A DNA stretch of 64,000 nt from Aerococcaceae bacterium DSM 111020 (GCA_015863185.1 JACBXP010000013.1:1-64000); one strand, 5' to 3'; counted from the stretch's first letter, positions 7,328 to 16,752 are shown. Notes: generated from the letters alone by a model not told the origin. Made by a program: numbers and translations.

Positions 7328-8481
7328 GCGGTTTTCATCTCCTTTCTGTCGCTCAATCGAATAGTCATAAAAGTGAGTAAAAGACTCGCTAAAATGAGAC
7401 CTAAGGCAACACCTATATTTTCGCCAACTTGCCCTGTGAGCATATAATCATAGAATGGTTGGGTAAAGATTTGCCGGACAATATTTTCACTAAGCAATTG
7501 ACCAATTTCCCCACCAACTATTCTGTCGATTGGTATAAAACCAAAAATCATATAAACCATTAAAATCACTTGATAAAAGATATTCGTCCATTTTCCAGAA
7601 AGGAGCTTAGACATTCCAACATTTAATACTTGGAAAAATAGGGTATAGATAAGTATCCAAAAAAGATAATGGAATGGGTTTCCAACAAATGTTTGATGAT
7701 CAAATAATCGCCAAAGCCCCATATAGAACATGGATAGAACAGTAAAGACAAGGGTATTGGTTAAAATGTCGTACAGAACAGTTTGAGTTGTCGTCAAAGG
7801 GAGGACGCCAATCCGTTTTTTCAAGCCTGTAAATTCTTTTTTCGTCTGCATGGCTACACTAGATGAAAGAGACATAAATAATAAATATAAAAAGCCTGAA
7901 ATGGCGGTAAACTGATTACTTGTAAGGGCAGTATCAGAATCATACGCTACCGTTTGAATGGTATCTTCTCTATTTAAAGCAACAGCTTTTTCTAAAGAAG
8001 CCACCAAATTTTGAATACTTTCTGGGTTTTCTACGGCTTCTAATTCAGAGGCTAGTTGTCTTTGATCGACTAAGGTTTGCTGCCACTCTTGAATAAATTG
8101 CGAAAGAATCGTGGAATCTGTTGAAGAGACATTTGGCTCAGTCTCAATCGTGATTAATGTGTCTTCTAATTGTTCACTATAATCTTCTGCAATCTGTAAA
8201 TGAAAATCGGCATCATCCATTTCAACAAGTTCAAAAATTTCACTCATTTCTTCTGATTTCATCACATCAACCAATTGTTGTCCAGCTGGTCCTTGATCTT
8301 CATTTCGAAGAGAAACAGAGATAGGCTCTAAGGATACTTCAGGCGTGAAGGCTGTATCAAACGAGAAACCCATGAGCAGAGCGAAAAACAAAGGAATTAA
8401 AAGATAGGTTCCAATGACTTGCGGCCACTGCTTTAGTATCGCACGGACTTCAGTTTTTAAATGAATCCAAAATTGTCGCAT
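7324..8481 (-). CDS. ABC-2 type permease, LnrM-like
   Basis: The 385-residue protein has an N-terminal membrane segment (about 22-45), a ~150-residue extracytoplasmic region rich in Glu and Gln, and five to six membrane helices from about residue 195. It pairs with the shorter permease at 6272-7327, with which its end overlaps by 4 bases, and begins 11 bases after the ATPase gene. Its length matches LnrM (about 390 residues). It probably forms a heterodimeric channel with the neighbouring permease. Confidence 0.8.
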   Translation of the reverse strand: MRQFWIHLKTEVRAILKQWPQVIGTYLLIPLFFALLMGFSFDTAFTPEVSLEPISVSLRNEDQGPAGQQLVDVMKSEEMSEIFELVEMDDADFHLQIAEDYSEQLEDTLITIETEPNVSSTDSTILSQFIQEWQQTLVDQRQLASELEAVENPESIQNLVASLEKAVALNREDTIQTVAYDSDTALTSNQFTAISGFLYLLFMSLSSSVAMQTKKEFTGLKKRIGVLPLTTTQTVLYDILTNTLVFTVLSMFYMGLWRLFDHQTFVGNPFHYLFWILIYTLFFQVLNVGMSKLLSGKWTNIFYQVILMVYMIFGFIPIDRIVGGEIGQLLSENIVRQIFTQPFYDYMLTGQVGENIGVALGLILASLLLTFMTIRLSDRKEMKTA

Positions 8482-8492
8482 ATTTGCTCCTC

Positions 8493-9434
8493 CTAATCTC
8501 TCAGTGTTTTTCCAGTCAGTTGTAAGAATGCTTCTTCTAAGCTAAGGTCTTCTTTTTGTAAGGTCACTAATTCTAAATGATTAGCGGTTAAGAAATTCAT
8601 CAGCTGCTGTGTTTTAAAAGTAATCGGATCAACGATAAGATGCAGTTGATTATTCTTGGCAATGACTTGTTCCACGCCATTTAATTCTTGTGTCAGTTGT
8701 TCATCTAGCTCAAGTGGCATCTGTTCGAGTTCAATGAGCCACTTCACATGGTCTTGAACGAGCTGTTTGATTTCTTCTTGGCTTCCATAGCCAATTTGTT
8801 TCCCTGCGTCTAAAATAAAGAGGCGCTCACATAATGCTTCCACTTCTTCCATATAATGCGACGTGTATAAAACAGTTGTTTTATATTCTTCATTCATATA
8901 TTTGATAAACTCAAAAATTTTATTTCTAGATTGAGGATCGACACCAACAGTCGGTTCATCTAAAATTAAAAATTGAGGGCGATGTAAAATACCTGCTGCG
9001 ATATTCAAGCGCCTTTGCATCCCGCCGGAAAAATGTTTGACTGCTTTTTTATCTTGGTCCGCTAAACCAACAATTTCAAGCGCTTCTTCGATTCGTTTTT
9101 TTAACGTCTGGCCAGACAATCCGTACAGTCCGCCGAAGTATTCTAAATTAGAGGGTGCATTTAATTCTTGCATTAAGGCAATTTCTTGTGGCACAAGTCC
9201 AATTTGTTTTCGAATGTTTACAATATCTTTCGGCACTTTTTTTCCATCGATAATAATCTCACCTGAATTATATGGGGTGAGGCCGGTCATCATATCAATG
9301 AGTGTCGATTTTCCAGCACCATTCGGACCGATTAAGCCAAAACGTTCCCCCCTTTCAATTTCAAAAGAAATATTTTCTAAGACTTGATTTTCGCTATAGT
9401 TTTTATATATATGTTTAATTTCTACGTAGCTCAT
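8493..9434 (-). CDS. ABC transporter ATP-binding protein, LnrL-like
   Basis: The 313-residue protein has Walker A GPNGAGKS (36-43), the Q-loop around VPQE (81-84), the signature FSGGMQRR (135-142) and Walker B FLILDEPT (155-162). The C-terminal ~90 residues form an accessory domain typical of drug and polyene exporters. GAGGAGGAGAG precedes the start. It powers the two permeases downstream. The 186-base gap upstream holds a promoter and an inverted repeat that fits control by the response regulator encoded next to it. Confidence 0.88.
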   Translation of the reverse strand: MSYVEIKHIYKNYSENQVLENISFEIERGERFGLIGPNGAGKSTLIDMMTGLTPYNSGEIIIDGKKVPKDIVNIRKQIGLVPQEIALMQELNAPSNLEYFGGLYGLSGQTLKKRIEEALEIVGLADQDKKAVKHFSGGMQRRLNIAAGILHRPQFLILDEPTVGVDPQSRNKIFEFIKYMNEEYKTTVLYTSHYMEEVEALCERLFILDAGKQIGYGSQEEIKQLVQDHVKWLIELEQMPLELDEQLTQELNGVEQVIAKNNQLHLIVDPITFKTQQLMNFLTANHLELVTLQKEDLSLEEAFLQLTGKTLRD

Positions 9435-9463
9435 CTGTCTCTCCTCCTCTTTTTATTGTCTTC

Positions 9464-9526
9464 ATTATAAAAGATGTAGACGGTCTTGCGTATTCACTCA
9501 AGTAATGAAAATAGAATGACTTGAGT
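9464..9526 (-). promoter_or_regulatory. Promoter and response-regulator operator of the exporter genes
   Basis: On the minus strand a good TATAAT (9464-9469) lacks a -35 hexamer at the right distance. Instead the perfect inverted repeat ACTCAAGT-N15-ACTTGAGT (9496-9526) ends just upstream of where the -35 would lie. The half-site centres are 23 bases apart, about two helical turns. This is the arrangement of an activator-dependent promoter, and the NarL-type regulator upstream is the obvious ligand. Binding is inferred. Confidence 0.65.
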
Positions 9527-9568
9527 CACTTTTATTGTCATATGGGGAAGTAAATTTTTTGCGGTATT

Positions 9569-9600
9569 AAAAAAATCCTCTTTTCTGTCAGAAAGGAAGA
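9569..9600 (-). terminator. Terminator after the response regulator gene
   Basis: TCTTCCTTTCTG and CAGAAAAGAGGA form an imperfect stem followed on the minus strand by seven T. It separates the two-component genes from the exporter genes, so the two groups are transcribed separately. Confidence 0.6.
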
Positions 9601-9620
9601 CAAAAGAAAGGAGCGAGTAA

Positions 9621-10274
9621 TTAGTTCATGAGTCCTTTTTCAAAAGCGAAAATGGCTAATTGCGTACGGTCTCTTAAGTCTAATTTATTTAAAATGAGAC
9701 TCGTATTGTTTTTAATTGTTCCAAGAGATAAAAAGAGCTCATCCGCAATTTCTTGGTTACTGTAACCACTTGCGACTAGTCGAATAATTTCCACTTCTTT
9801 TGAGGACAGCTCATAATTTTTTGGATCAAAGGGAGCGTCCGTATGATTTTTTGAAATGGCCGTAAAGAAATCAGTCATTTTCCCATCAATGACGAGATTA
9901 TTTTTGTGTGCAAGTTTTATTCCTTCGTAAATGGTTTCCTCATTGCTATCTTTTAAGAGATAGCCTGAAGCACCAACCTTCATCGCTTGAGCAATATACT
10001 CCATATCTTGGAAGGTCGTTAAAATAAGGACATGAATATGTGGATGTTTTTCTTTTATTTGTTTGGTTCCTTCAATTCCATTTGTTTCTGGCATCCGAAT
10101 ATCCATTAAGACCACATCTACTTCTTCGGTGGCGCAAAAATCAATCGCTTCTTGACCGTTGGCTGCTTGTCCAACGATTTCAATTTCTTCATACATCTCC
10201 AGTAAAATGGCTAGACCACTTCGAATCAGTTGTTCATCATCGACAAGCAGTACTTTAATGGCGTTCTCTGTCAT
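9621..10274 (-). CDS. NarL/LuxR-family response regulator, LnrK-like
   Basis: The 217-residue protein has a receiver domain (residues 5-120) with acidic pair D12-D13, phosphoacceptor D58 in VVLMDIRMPE, and Lys in GYLLKDS. The LuxR-type HTH is at about 153-205 (LSSKEVEIIRLVASGYSNQEIA). It overlaps the upstream histidine kinase gene by 20 bases. With the kinase it likely activates the ABC genes downstream through the inverted repeat at 9496-9526. Confidence 0.88.
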   Translation of the reverse strand: MTENAIKVLLVDDEQLIRSGLAILLEMYEEIEIVGQAANGQEAIDFCATEEVDVVLMDIRMPETNGIEGTKQIKEKHPHIHVLILTTFQDMEYIAQAMKVGASGYLLKDSNEETIYEGIKLAHKNNLVIDGKMTDFFTAISKNHTDAPFDPKNYELSSKEVEIIRLVASGYSNQEIADELFLSLGTIKNNTSLILNKLDLRDRTQLAIFAFEKGLMN

Positions 10275-11400
10275 TTAAAAATCCTCCTTTAGGTAAGACG
10301 ATTCGAATTCTAAACCCCTCACCACTTGCGGATTGAATCGTTATCTTTCCACCGAGTAGTTTTACTCGTTCTTTCATTCCACTCAATCCCATTTTCGGAA
10401 CGATCGAATCGGTTCCTTTTCCATTATCATGTAGCGTTAAAATAATAGAAGAGGGCGTATAGTGGTATTGAATACGTACTTCAGTTGCGGAACTATGTTT
10501 GGAAGAATTGCCTAAAAATTCTTGGATAGCGCGATAAATAAGCATTTCTTGTTCCTCATTTAAAAGCCACAAACTCTCATTAGTATTGAATATGATTTGG
10601 ATTTTCGTATTTTTTTCGAAATTTTGTATTAAAACTTGTAAACGATCGATAAAGGCAACTCTTCGATAGTCGTTGGGTTTCATTTCATGAATGACTTCTC
10701 GAACGTTTGTTAAACCGTCTTTTGTGAATTGATGCAATTCTTCGACCATTTGAGCAACTTTTGATAGTTTGGGTTGTGTGATTTTGGAAATCGCGGCTAA
10801 CTGGATGACAATGGTTGATAAGGTATGGCCGACTGAATCATGGAGATCTCGAGAAATCCGGTTCCGTTCATTGATGCGAGATAATTCTTCCAGCGAACCC
10901 ATTTGTGTTTTTAATAATTGAGATTGCTTCTTTAATTCCTCTTGCATTTGAATGAGTTTGTACCACTCTTCTTCTTGTTTCTGACGATTCTCTTCCTGTT
11001 TAGAGAGCGAGAGACAGAGTCCAATAATGGCGATTAAAAATCCCCATTCAGTGAGAGTGAGCCAAATGCCTTGTGTACCTAAAAGACCTAAACTGATCCC
11101 CAAAGTAAGAGTTAAGAGGAGTAAGGTGTATTTGAGAGAACATATTTTTCGCATTTCAAGTGCGAATACCCCAAGCATCAAAAATGGAAATTGAGGCAGG
11201 AATTGGATATTAAGAATAGAAAATAAAGTTAAAAAGGCGAACGTCAACTTTTGAACAGTCGCTCGTTCAATATAAAACCAGAGGATCTGGAGTAAAATAA
11301 CCCAAATAAAAAAGAAATAAAAAGAACCTGCCCAGAAAGCGTCGATAAAAATAAACTGAATAAAACTGAGTAGCAGTAAACCGATTTGAATAATTATCAT
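10255..11400 (-). CDS. Sensor histidine kinase, LnrJ-like (HisKA_3)
   Basis: The 381-residue protein has five to six membrane helices in residues 1-132 with almost no extracytoplasmic loop, a coiled-coil linker (135-180), the HisKA_3 box RISRDLHDSVGHTLS with His187, and a HATPase_c domain (N box near 290; G motif DNGKGTDS). Such intramembrane-sensing kinases detect membrane-active compounds. The start has a perfect GGAGGTG. A -10 TATACT (11432-11437) lies just upstream, against the truncated IS21 element, so the IS may have altered or supplied part of the promoter. Confidence 0.85.
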   Translation of the reverse strand: MIIIQIGLLLLSFIQFIFIDAFWAGSFYFFFIWVILLQILWFYIERATVQKLTFAFLTLFSILNIQFLPQFPFLMLGVFALEMRKICSLKYTLLLLTLTLGISLGLLGTQGIWLTLTEWGFLIAIIGLCLSLSKQEENRQKQEEEWYKLIQMQEELKKQSQLLKTQMGSLEELSRINERNRISRDLHDSVGHTLSTIVIQLAAISKITQPKLSKVAQMVEELHQFTKDGLTNVREVIHEMKPNDYRRVAFIDRLQVLIQNFEKNTKIQIIFNTNESLWLLNEEQEMLIYRAIQEFLGNSSKHSSATEVRIQYHYTPSSIILTLHDNGKGTDSIVPKMGLSGMKERVKLLGGKITIQSASGEGFRIRIVLPKGGFLNDRERH

Positions 11401-11438
11401 CTGAAAACACCTCCATGCACTAACTTTTTAAAGTATAG

Positions 11439-12881
11439 CACACTTTTAATTCGGTTGAATCAGACAAAAGTAAAGAAATTGCTCAATGGTCCAGTGAAGA
11501 GTTAGAGAATATGTTCAAACCGGATAAAGACAAAAAGGATCAACCTGTCTCTTACTATGTAATGCCGGATTACAAGCAGTTAGCTAAAGAACTTGCTAAA
11601 CCAGGTGTTACGATGCAGCTTCTTTGGGAAGAATACGCCCAGGAATGTCGATTAAATAATAAAATCTACTATAAACTAACCCAATTTAAGAAACACTTTA
11701 ATGACTATCTTTATAAGAATAGTTTTAGTCATGTACTTCATCATAAAGCGGGAGAACAAGTCCAAGTGGACTGGACGGGTAAACGCCCGCAATGGATTGA
11801 TCCCATGACGGGTGAAATTATCAAAGGTGAATTATTTATCGGGACTTTACCTTTTAGCGGTTATACCTATGCCCAAGCTTATATCGATCAAAAGATGCCA
11901 AGGTGGATTGAAGCCCATATTAATATGTTTGAGTATTTTCAAGGGGGTCCCACCTTATTAACACCTGACAATCTTCGGACTGGTGTAACCAAGAATACAA
12001 AGACACAGTTGCTCTTAAATCCAACCTATGAGGATATGGCGAACCACTATCAGACAATTATTGTTCCTACACGTGTTGCACGTCCGAAGGACAAAGCTGC
12101 TGTTGAAAATCATGTTAAGCACCTTACAACACATATAATCGGTCGTATGCGCAACTTCCAATGCTTTAGTATTGATGAATACAACCAATATCTGCTCAAA
12201 CTTCTTGATGATTTTAATGCCAAGCCTTTTCAGAAGAAAGAAGGAAGTCGTCTTCAAATGTTCGAAGAATTTGAACAAGAAGCGCTTAAAGAATTACCGG
12301 CTTATTCATATGAAGTCTGTGAATTTAAAGAAGCGAAGGTGTATACAAATAGCCACATCACATTAAACAAGCACTATTATTCTGTACCCTATCAGTATAT
12401 TGGTGAGAAAGTGACGCTTAAGATTTATTCAACTTCCGTTAAAATCTACCATAATCAACAGTTCTTATGTGAACATGTAACCGTAGGTACCCAACCTGGC
12501 GCATACTCTACGAATGAAGGTCACTTGCCTGAAGAAAGTAAACATTTTGGCAAATGGAACAGCACAAGGTATTTAGAATGGGCGCGTCGTATTGGCCCAA
12601 ATGTCCATATTGTAATCTCCAGAATGTTTGATCAAGGTCCTGAACAACAGTATTATCGAAGAGTTCACGCAATATTAAAAATGGCAGACACCTATTCCGA
12701 CCAAAGATTAGATAAAGCCTGCCATTATGCACTTGAACGATCTACTCACCCCAATTTTAAATTAATAAAACAGCTGATAGAAAGTTCCATTACGCAATCC
12801 GATTCTAACACTTCTACCCAAAGTGAACAATCATACCTAAGAGGAGCGGACTATTATGACCAATTCAACCGAAAGAATTAA
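11439..12881 (+). pseudogene. istA: IS21-family transposase IstA, 5'-truncated
   Basis: The open frame runs from a stop at 11436 and holds an internal ATG at 11511 (456 residues). It begins in the linker after the N-terminal HTH, which family members have in their first ~50 residues, so the 5' end of gene and element is missing. The DDE domain is present: Asp in VQVDWTGK, Asp in LLTPDNLRTG, Glu in KAAVENHVK. The stop overlaps istB by 26 bases. With no HTH and no left end the element should not move by itself, though the ATPase gene is intact. Confidence 0.8.
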
Positions 12882-13617
12882 TGAAATAACCCAATACCTA
12901 AGACAAATGCGACTACCCATTATGGCTGATCGGTTAATTGATTTGTATAGTGACCCACTCAGTAATAAACGCTCAACGTTAGATATCCTTGAGGAAATTG
13001 TAATTGATGAATATCAATCACGCAGACACAACACCATTCAACGTCACTTAAAACAAGCCAAACTCTCCCAACCCCAAGCTCACGTTCAAGAAATTGATTA
13101 CTCACCTAGTAGAAAGCTGAATAAAGATACCATTGATCAACTGATGACCTGCCAGTTTATAACGAATCATCGAAATATCATTATCCAAGGTGCCACCGGC
13201 ACCGGAAAGTCCTACATAACGAATGCATTATGTCGATATGTAATAGAAGAAGGATATACCGCAAGGTATATGAGAATGTATGATTTACTCACTGAAATGG
13301 TTCAAGCTGATTTAGAGGATAAACTTACCAACTATCTAAAGAAAATAGCGAAACTAGATGTATTAGTCATTGATGATTTTCTTTTGACTCCTACAACCCA
13401 AGATGAACAGAAATATTTAATGGAAATCTTTGAATTAAGAAGTCGAAATCGTTCCCTCATTATTTCTTCTCAAATGGAAACGGGAGAATGGCATAAGAAA
13501 TTGGGCGGCGGTGCGATTGCTGATGCCATACTTGACCGTGCCGTCTCGAATTCTTATCATCTGTATATTTCAGGTGATTCTTTAAGAATGAAGACTGGTT
13601 CAGTAACTTCCGACTAA
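12856..13617 (+). CDS. istB: IS21-family helper ATPase IstB
   Basis: The 253-residue AAA+ protein is related to DnaC. It has Walker A GATGTGKS (112-119), Walker B LDVLVIDDF (about 167-175) and a sensor-like IISSQ. Its length is usual for IstB. It starts inside the end of istA, the typical IS21 overlap, with AGAGGAG upstream. IstB assembles at target DNA and stimulates IstA. It looks intact but its partner is truncated. Confidence 0.9.
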   Translation: MTNSTERINEITQYLRQMRLPIMADRLIDLYSDPLSNKRSTLDILEEIVIDEYQSRRHNTIQRHLKQAKLSQPQAHVQEIDYSPSRKLNKDTIDQLMTCQFITNHRNIIIQGATGTGKSYITNALCRYVIEEGYTARYMRMYDLLTEMVQADLEDKLTNYLKKIAKLDVLVIDDFLLTPTTQDEQKYLMEIFELRSRNRSLIISSQMETGEWHKKLGGGAIADAILDRAVSNSYHLYISGDSLRMKTGSVTSD

Positions 13618-13628
13618 ACCGGTTCAAG

Positions 13629-13665
13629 AAAACGCGATTTTCCTGGCTCAGGAAATCGCGTTTTT
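13629..13665 (+). terminator. Terminator after istB
   Basis: AACGCGATTTTCCTG and CAGGAAATCGCGTT form a long stem followed by TTTTT. The rest of 13666-13966 has no gene that I can see; it is AT-rich and probably includes the right end of the IS21 element. Confidence 0.85.
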
Positions 13666-13966
13666 ATGGTCTTATTGGAACGCTATATGCAATGGTGATT
13701 AAACTAAAAATAATATTCAATATTTTTGCAAACATAATAACATTTCACGAGTTTCATTAACTATTAATTTAACAAACTCACTAATTTAAAAGTTAAATCT
13801 TAGGTTGCTGAAGTATACTGCACCGACGCAAAATATAAAGAATGTGTCTTAACTAAACTAAGCATTATCCCCATAATCTCAACTACAAATTTAAATCTTC
13901 CTATTATTCTTCTTCAATTAAATCCTTCCTTTGATATGATTTTATCACAATATTTTTATCCCTATA

Positions 13967-15190
13967 TTAATGATTTTCCCAGTTGCTATCTGCTTTTTTA
14001 GTGTCAAGATTAATGTCTAAGGTATAGTAATACTGTTTTGGCCATGTAGCAAATATTGAATTGTCATTTACGACAATTTTATGCGTAAGTAGGTGGACAT
14101 TTGCTTTCCAGCCCCCGCTAAAGTTACATTTGAAACGAACGTTGGAGGGATCTATCTGTTCCAAGCTAAATTCACCTTTAATGTAGCCCATGCCATCTTC
14201 AGTCGTAATATTTATAGCACCATTTTGTGCTTTCATTAGACTTAAACTTGGCTCAAAAGTTATGTAAGTGGTGTCTACTTTAATATAACGTAATTCACCC
14301 TCATTATTGAATTGATAGACAATGTCATCAGGAGTATATTGATTATTCTCATTTAACCTAACTTCCTTCAGTGTAGTTTGACTCATATCAAAGATCGAAT
14401 ATAGGCGTGAGTCAAAAGTGTATCGTATAAAATTACGAAACTGTTCCTGGATGGGGAAGGGTACCGGAAAAGGATCTGGGTCAATATCCTTACCATCGAT
14501 TGAAATTTCACAGTGTAGATCTTTGGTTCTGAGAAAATTGAAATCATATAGCCAAAAAAGTGGAAAATATTTTGGGTTCTCTGAGCTTAATCCAATTGGA
14601 GCTAAAAGATTAAAAGGTGTACTGCTACTATTAATTCCTTCATCAATAGTTACATTAATAGGTCTTCCTAATACATCGTAAAAAGCAAATGAGATGTGGA
14701 CATTATCTTGTTCATCCTTCTCAAATCGTACGTTAGTCATTTTTGTATTAACATGCTCTTTTAGCTCTTTACCTGCAACGCTGAAATCTTCCTCTGGATT
14801 AAGAGGTAAAGTCTCGTCATCATAAATATCAATGTAGCCATCATTACGGTACGCTAGAATACGATACCCCTCAGTATCTTTGCGTTCTAAATATTGTAGC
14901 TCTAGACCATTATATACTGATTCAGGAGTTTGTTCGAAATTAATAAGAGCTAGCTTGGTAATGTTTTGTCTTTTTATATGAAATGGAAGAAAAGCATTCT
15001 TAATTTGATTATCTGTGCTTGCACCTGGAATATCAACATCGGTCACACTCAATAATGCTGTAACTTCCTCTTTATATTGCTTTTCTTGTATAACAGAGAC
15101 AATTTTGAAAGCAATAAATGCAATCGATGTTAATGTCAACAAAATACTAAGCACGAGAAAAGCAATATTTATTGCTTTGTTCGTTTTCAT
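13967..15190 (-). CDS. Unknown membrane-anchored extracytoplasmic protein
   Basis: A 407-residue protein. The ATG at 15190 is chosen because GGAGGG lies 7 bases before it; an upstream in-frame ATG at 15205 sits in that ribosome site. Residues 7-33 form a membrane anchor (INIAFLVLSILLTLTSIAFIAF), followed by a charged coil and about 370 residues with mixed beta-rich character, likely outside the cell. I recognise no family. It lies in the putative island between IS21 and IS1380 remnants and has its own start signals. It looks intact. Confidence 0.65.
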   Translation of the reverse strand: MKTNKAINIAFLVLSILLTLTSIAFIAFKIVSVIQEKQYKEEVTALLSVTDVDIPGASTDNQIKNAFLPFHIKRQNITKLALINFEQTPESVYNGLELQYLERKDTEGYRILAYRNDGYIDIYDDETLPLNPEEDFSVAGKELKEHVNTKMTNVRFEKDEQDNVHISFAFYDVLGRPINVTIDEGINSSSTPFNLLAPIGLSSENPKYFPLFWLYDFNFLRTKDLHCEISIDGKDIDPDPFPVPFPIQEQFRNFIRYTFDSRLYSIFDMSQTTLKEVRLNENNQYTPDDIVYQFNNEGELRYIKVDTTYITFEPSLSLMKAQNGAINITTEDGMGYIKGEFSLEQIDPSNVRFKCNFSGGWKANVHLLTHKIVVNDNSIFATWPKQYYYTLDINLDTKKADSNWENH

Positions 15191-15419
15191 TTTATATCCC
15201 TCCATTTATTAAAATGAATTTGTTACTTTAACCTGAATAATTCATACCTCTAATTTCAGAGGCTGTTTTTAAATATTGTTATATTTTCTTTATCGTTTTC
15301 CATTTTCTATCCTAATTATTTAATTTTTTTCGGTCTATTTAATTATTTTGAGACTTTTTACTTTTCAAACTCAAATTTTGGGCGCACTTCTCCCTAGGCC
15401 ATTTAAATTCTTTTTAATA

Positions 15420-15742
15420 AACCAGGTTCTTTAAATGTGTTGCCGAATCCTTTGGATTTTCTTCAATACGGTATAAAACTCTCGCTGATAACGTCTGTAA
15501 TACCGGATCATGCTGCAGAATATTTGCAGCACTAACTGTTTTAAAAGCTTATGATTCGTATGCGTCCAATATTTTCGACTGTCGTTAAATCGAACAATCT
15601 TTTTAGAGAGCTGAGTAAATTGGAAAGCATCCATTAATTCATCAATTAAAATCAAACCAGAATCACTTGATAAACGACCACCATCATGAGAAACGATTAA
15701 GTTACTGTTGAATTTCACTGCATTTTCTTGTAAAGTAACCAT
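15420..15742 (-). pseudogene. IS1380-family transposase with internal deletion
   Basis: The start (GGGG ribosome site, ATG at 15742) reads MVTLQENAVKFNSNLIVSHD and GRLSSDSGLILIDELMDAF, the IS1380 N-terminus. After HKLLKQLV the frame breaks. Another frame resumes with SAANILQHDPVL and then RIEENPKDSATHLKNLV. Most of the catalytic domain between and after these pieces is gone. The element is dead. Positions 15206-15419 show no gene. Confidence 0.7.
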
Positions 15743-15941
15743 TGAGAGAACCCCTTTCTATGGTTGTTTGTAGTGAATTAACCATATCAGAAAGTGGTTC
15801 TTTTTTCATCACCTAATGGGTGATGAAGTAAGTTGCTTTAAATACTATTAAATCAATGTTTAAAAACAATATTAGTAAAACTATGAATTATTCAGGTTTA
15901 GATAAGTATTTTTAATAAAAAAAGAAATGGAAGTGTTATTA

Positions 15942-16400
15942 ATGGGAATTCAAACCAGTAAAAGAATGGAAATAGTTAAAAAATGGCTATCTACAATATT
16001 AATTATCTTAGTTTCATTTTCATTGGTTGGTTGTGGAAATAATGAAGTTACTGCAGAAGAAAAGGCAGAATATATTCAAACCTTAAAAGATGACACATTT
16101 AAGAGTATAGCTGGTGTTGACTTAATTGAAACCGATTCTGATTCTGAAGATAGAGGAACTATTAACATCTATTACTGCGATCCTTCAATGAAAGATAGGG
16201 TGGACAAAGCCCTGTATAGTGGTGACTGGGATCGTTGGGATACTTTATTAAAAGAATGGGAAGAGTTTTCTTCAGATGTTCAATCTAAAATTGGAAAAGG
16301 ATACACTGTAGTATACTGGTATCCGACATTAGGTGCTTCTACCGAAATTATGGTGCATGCGAGAGATGGAAATATTATTTATGATGCACTACGTGATTAA
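15942..16400 (+). CDS. Small unknown lipoprotein
   Basis: The 152-residue product starts at the ATG at 15942, which has GGAAG 8 bases upstream; an in-frame ATG at 15927 has no such site. A basic N-terminus and hydrophobic stretch end in the lipobox LVGC, so it should be a lipid-anchored surface protein. The mature part is about 120 residues, acidic and Trp-rich (DWDRWDTLLKEWEEF), with one further Cys. No family recognised. It is in the putative island, just before its rlmH-side end, and has a terminator at 16543-16587. Confidence 0.75.
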   Translation: MGIQTSKRMEIVKKWLSTILIILVSFSLVGCGNNEVTAEEKAEYIQTLKDDTFKSIAGVDLIETDSDSEDRGTINIYYCDPSMKDRVDKALYSGDWDRWDTLLKEWEEFSSDVQSKIGKGYTVVYWYPTLGASTEIMVHARDGNIIYDALRD

Positions 16401-16731
16401 TACTACTGTGGTGAATGGATTATACAGTAACAGATGTCATTTATATCTGACTGGAGTTTTAAAAGAGCGGACGATATTTATAACAGAGTTCGTAAAAAAT
16501 ACTATATGTAATATGGTTACTAATTAGTAAATAAAACATTCTAGCAGAGCTTACAGGTTTATCCTGTTCACTCTGCTTTATTTTTTTGTTTACAATGATG
16601 ATAATTTGCAATTTCTTATGTACAGTCAACAAGTACTCATCCCACTATTCCCCGAAACCCCGACAGTTTTAGAGGGGAGATAAACACTGAACAGACAACG
16701 TTACAGATGGAATTAGAAGCTATTTTTATTA
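16401..16731. other. Gene-poor stretch at the rlmH end of the island
   Basis: It contains the lipoprotein terminator and a 25-codon frame at 16440-16517 (ATG to TAA, including DWSFKRADDIYNRVRKK) that looks like the tail of a lost gene. The remainder up to the rlmH stop has no gene that I can support. Confidence 0.4.
16543..16587 (+). terminator. Terminator after the lipoprotein gene
   Basis: AGCAGAG and CTCTGCT, with inner AGG/CCT pairing, form a stem followed by TTATTTTTTT. Confidence 0.75.
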
Positions 16732-16752
16732 CTATTTATGGTACGCATGTCC
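16732..16752. repeat. Putative attachment site, rlmH copy
   Basis: The last six sense codons and stop of rlmH. It repeats 4260-4280 in the same orientation with one mismatch; the shared core is TTATGGTACGCATGTCC. In staphylococci SCC elements integrate within this same end of rlmH (orfX). Confidence 0.7.

Noticed and set aside
15800-15830. CATCACC/GGTGATG hairpin upstream of the IS1380 remnant as a terminator
   Set aside because: No T run follows it on either strand; it is more likely part of the IS end.
4281-16731. A ccr serine recombinase or phage-type integrase in the island
   Set aside because: I read the frames between the two att-like sites and found only IS transposase pieces; no resolvase or tyrosine recombinase motifs were seen.
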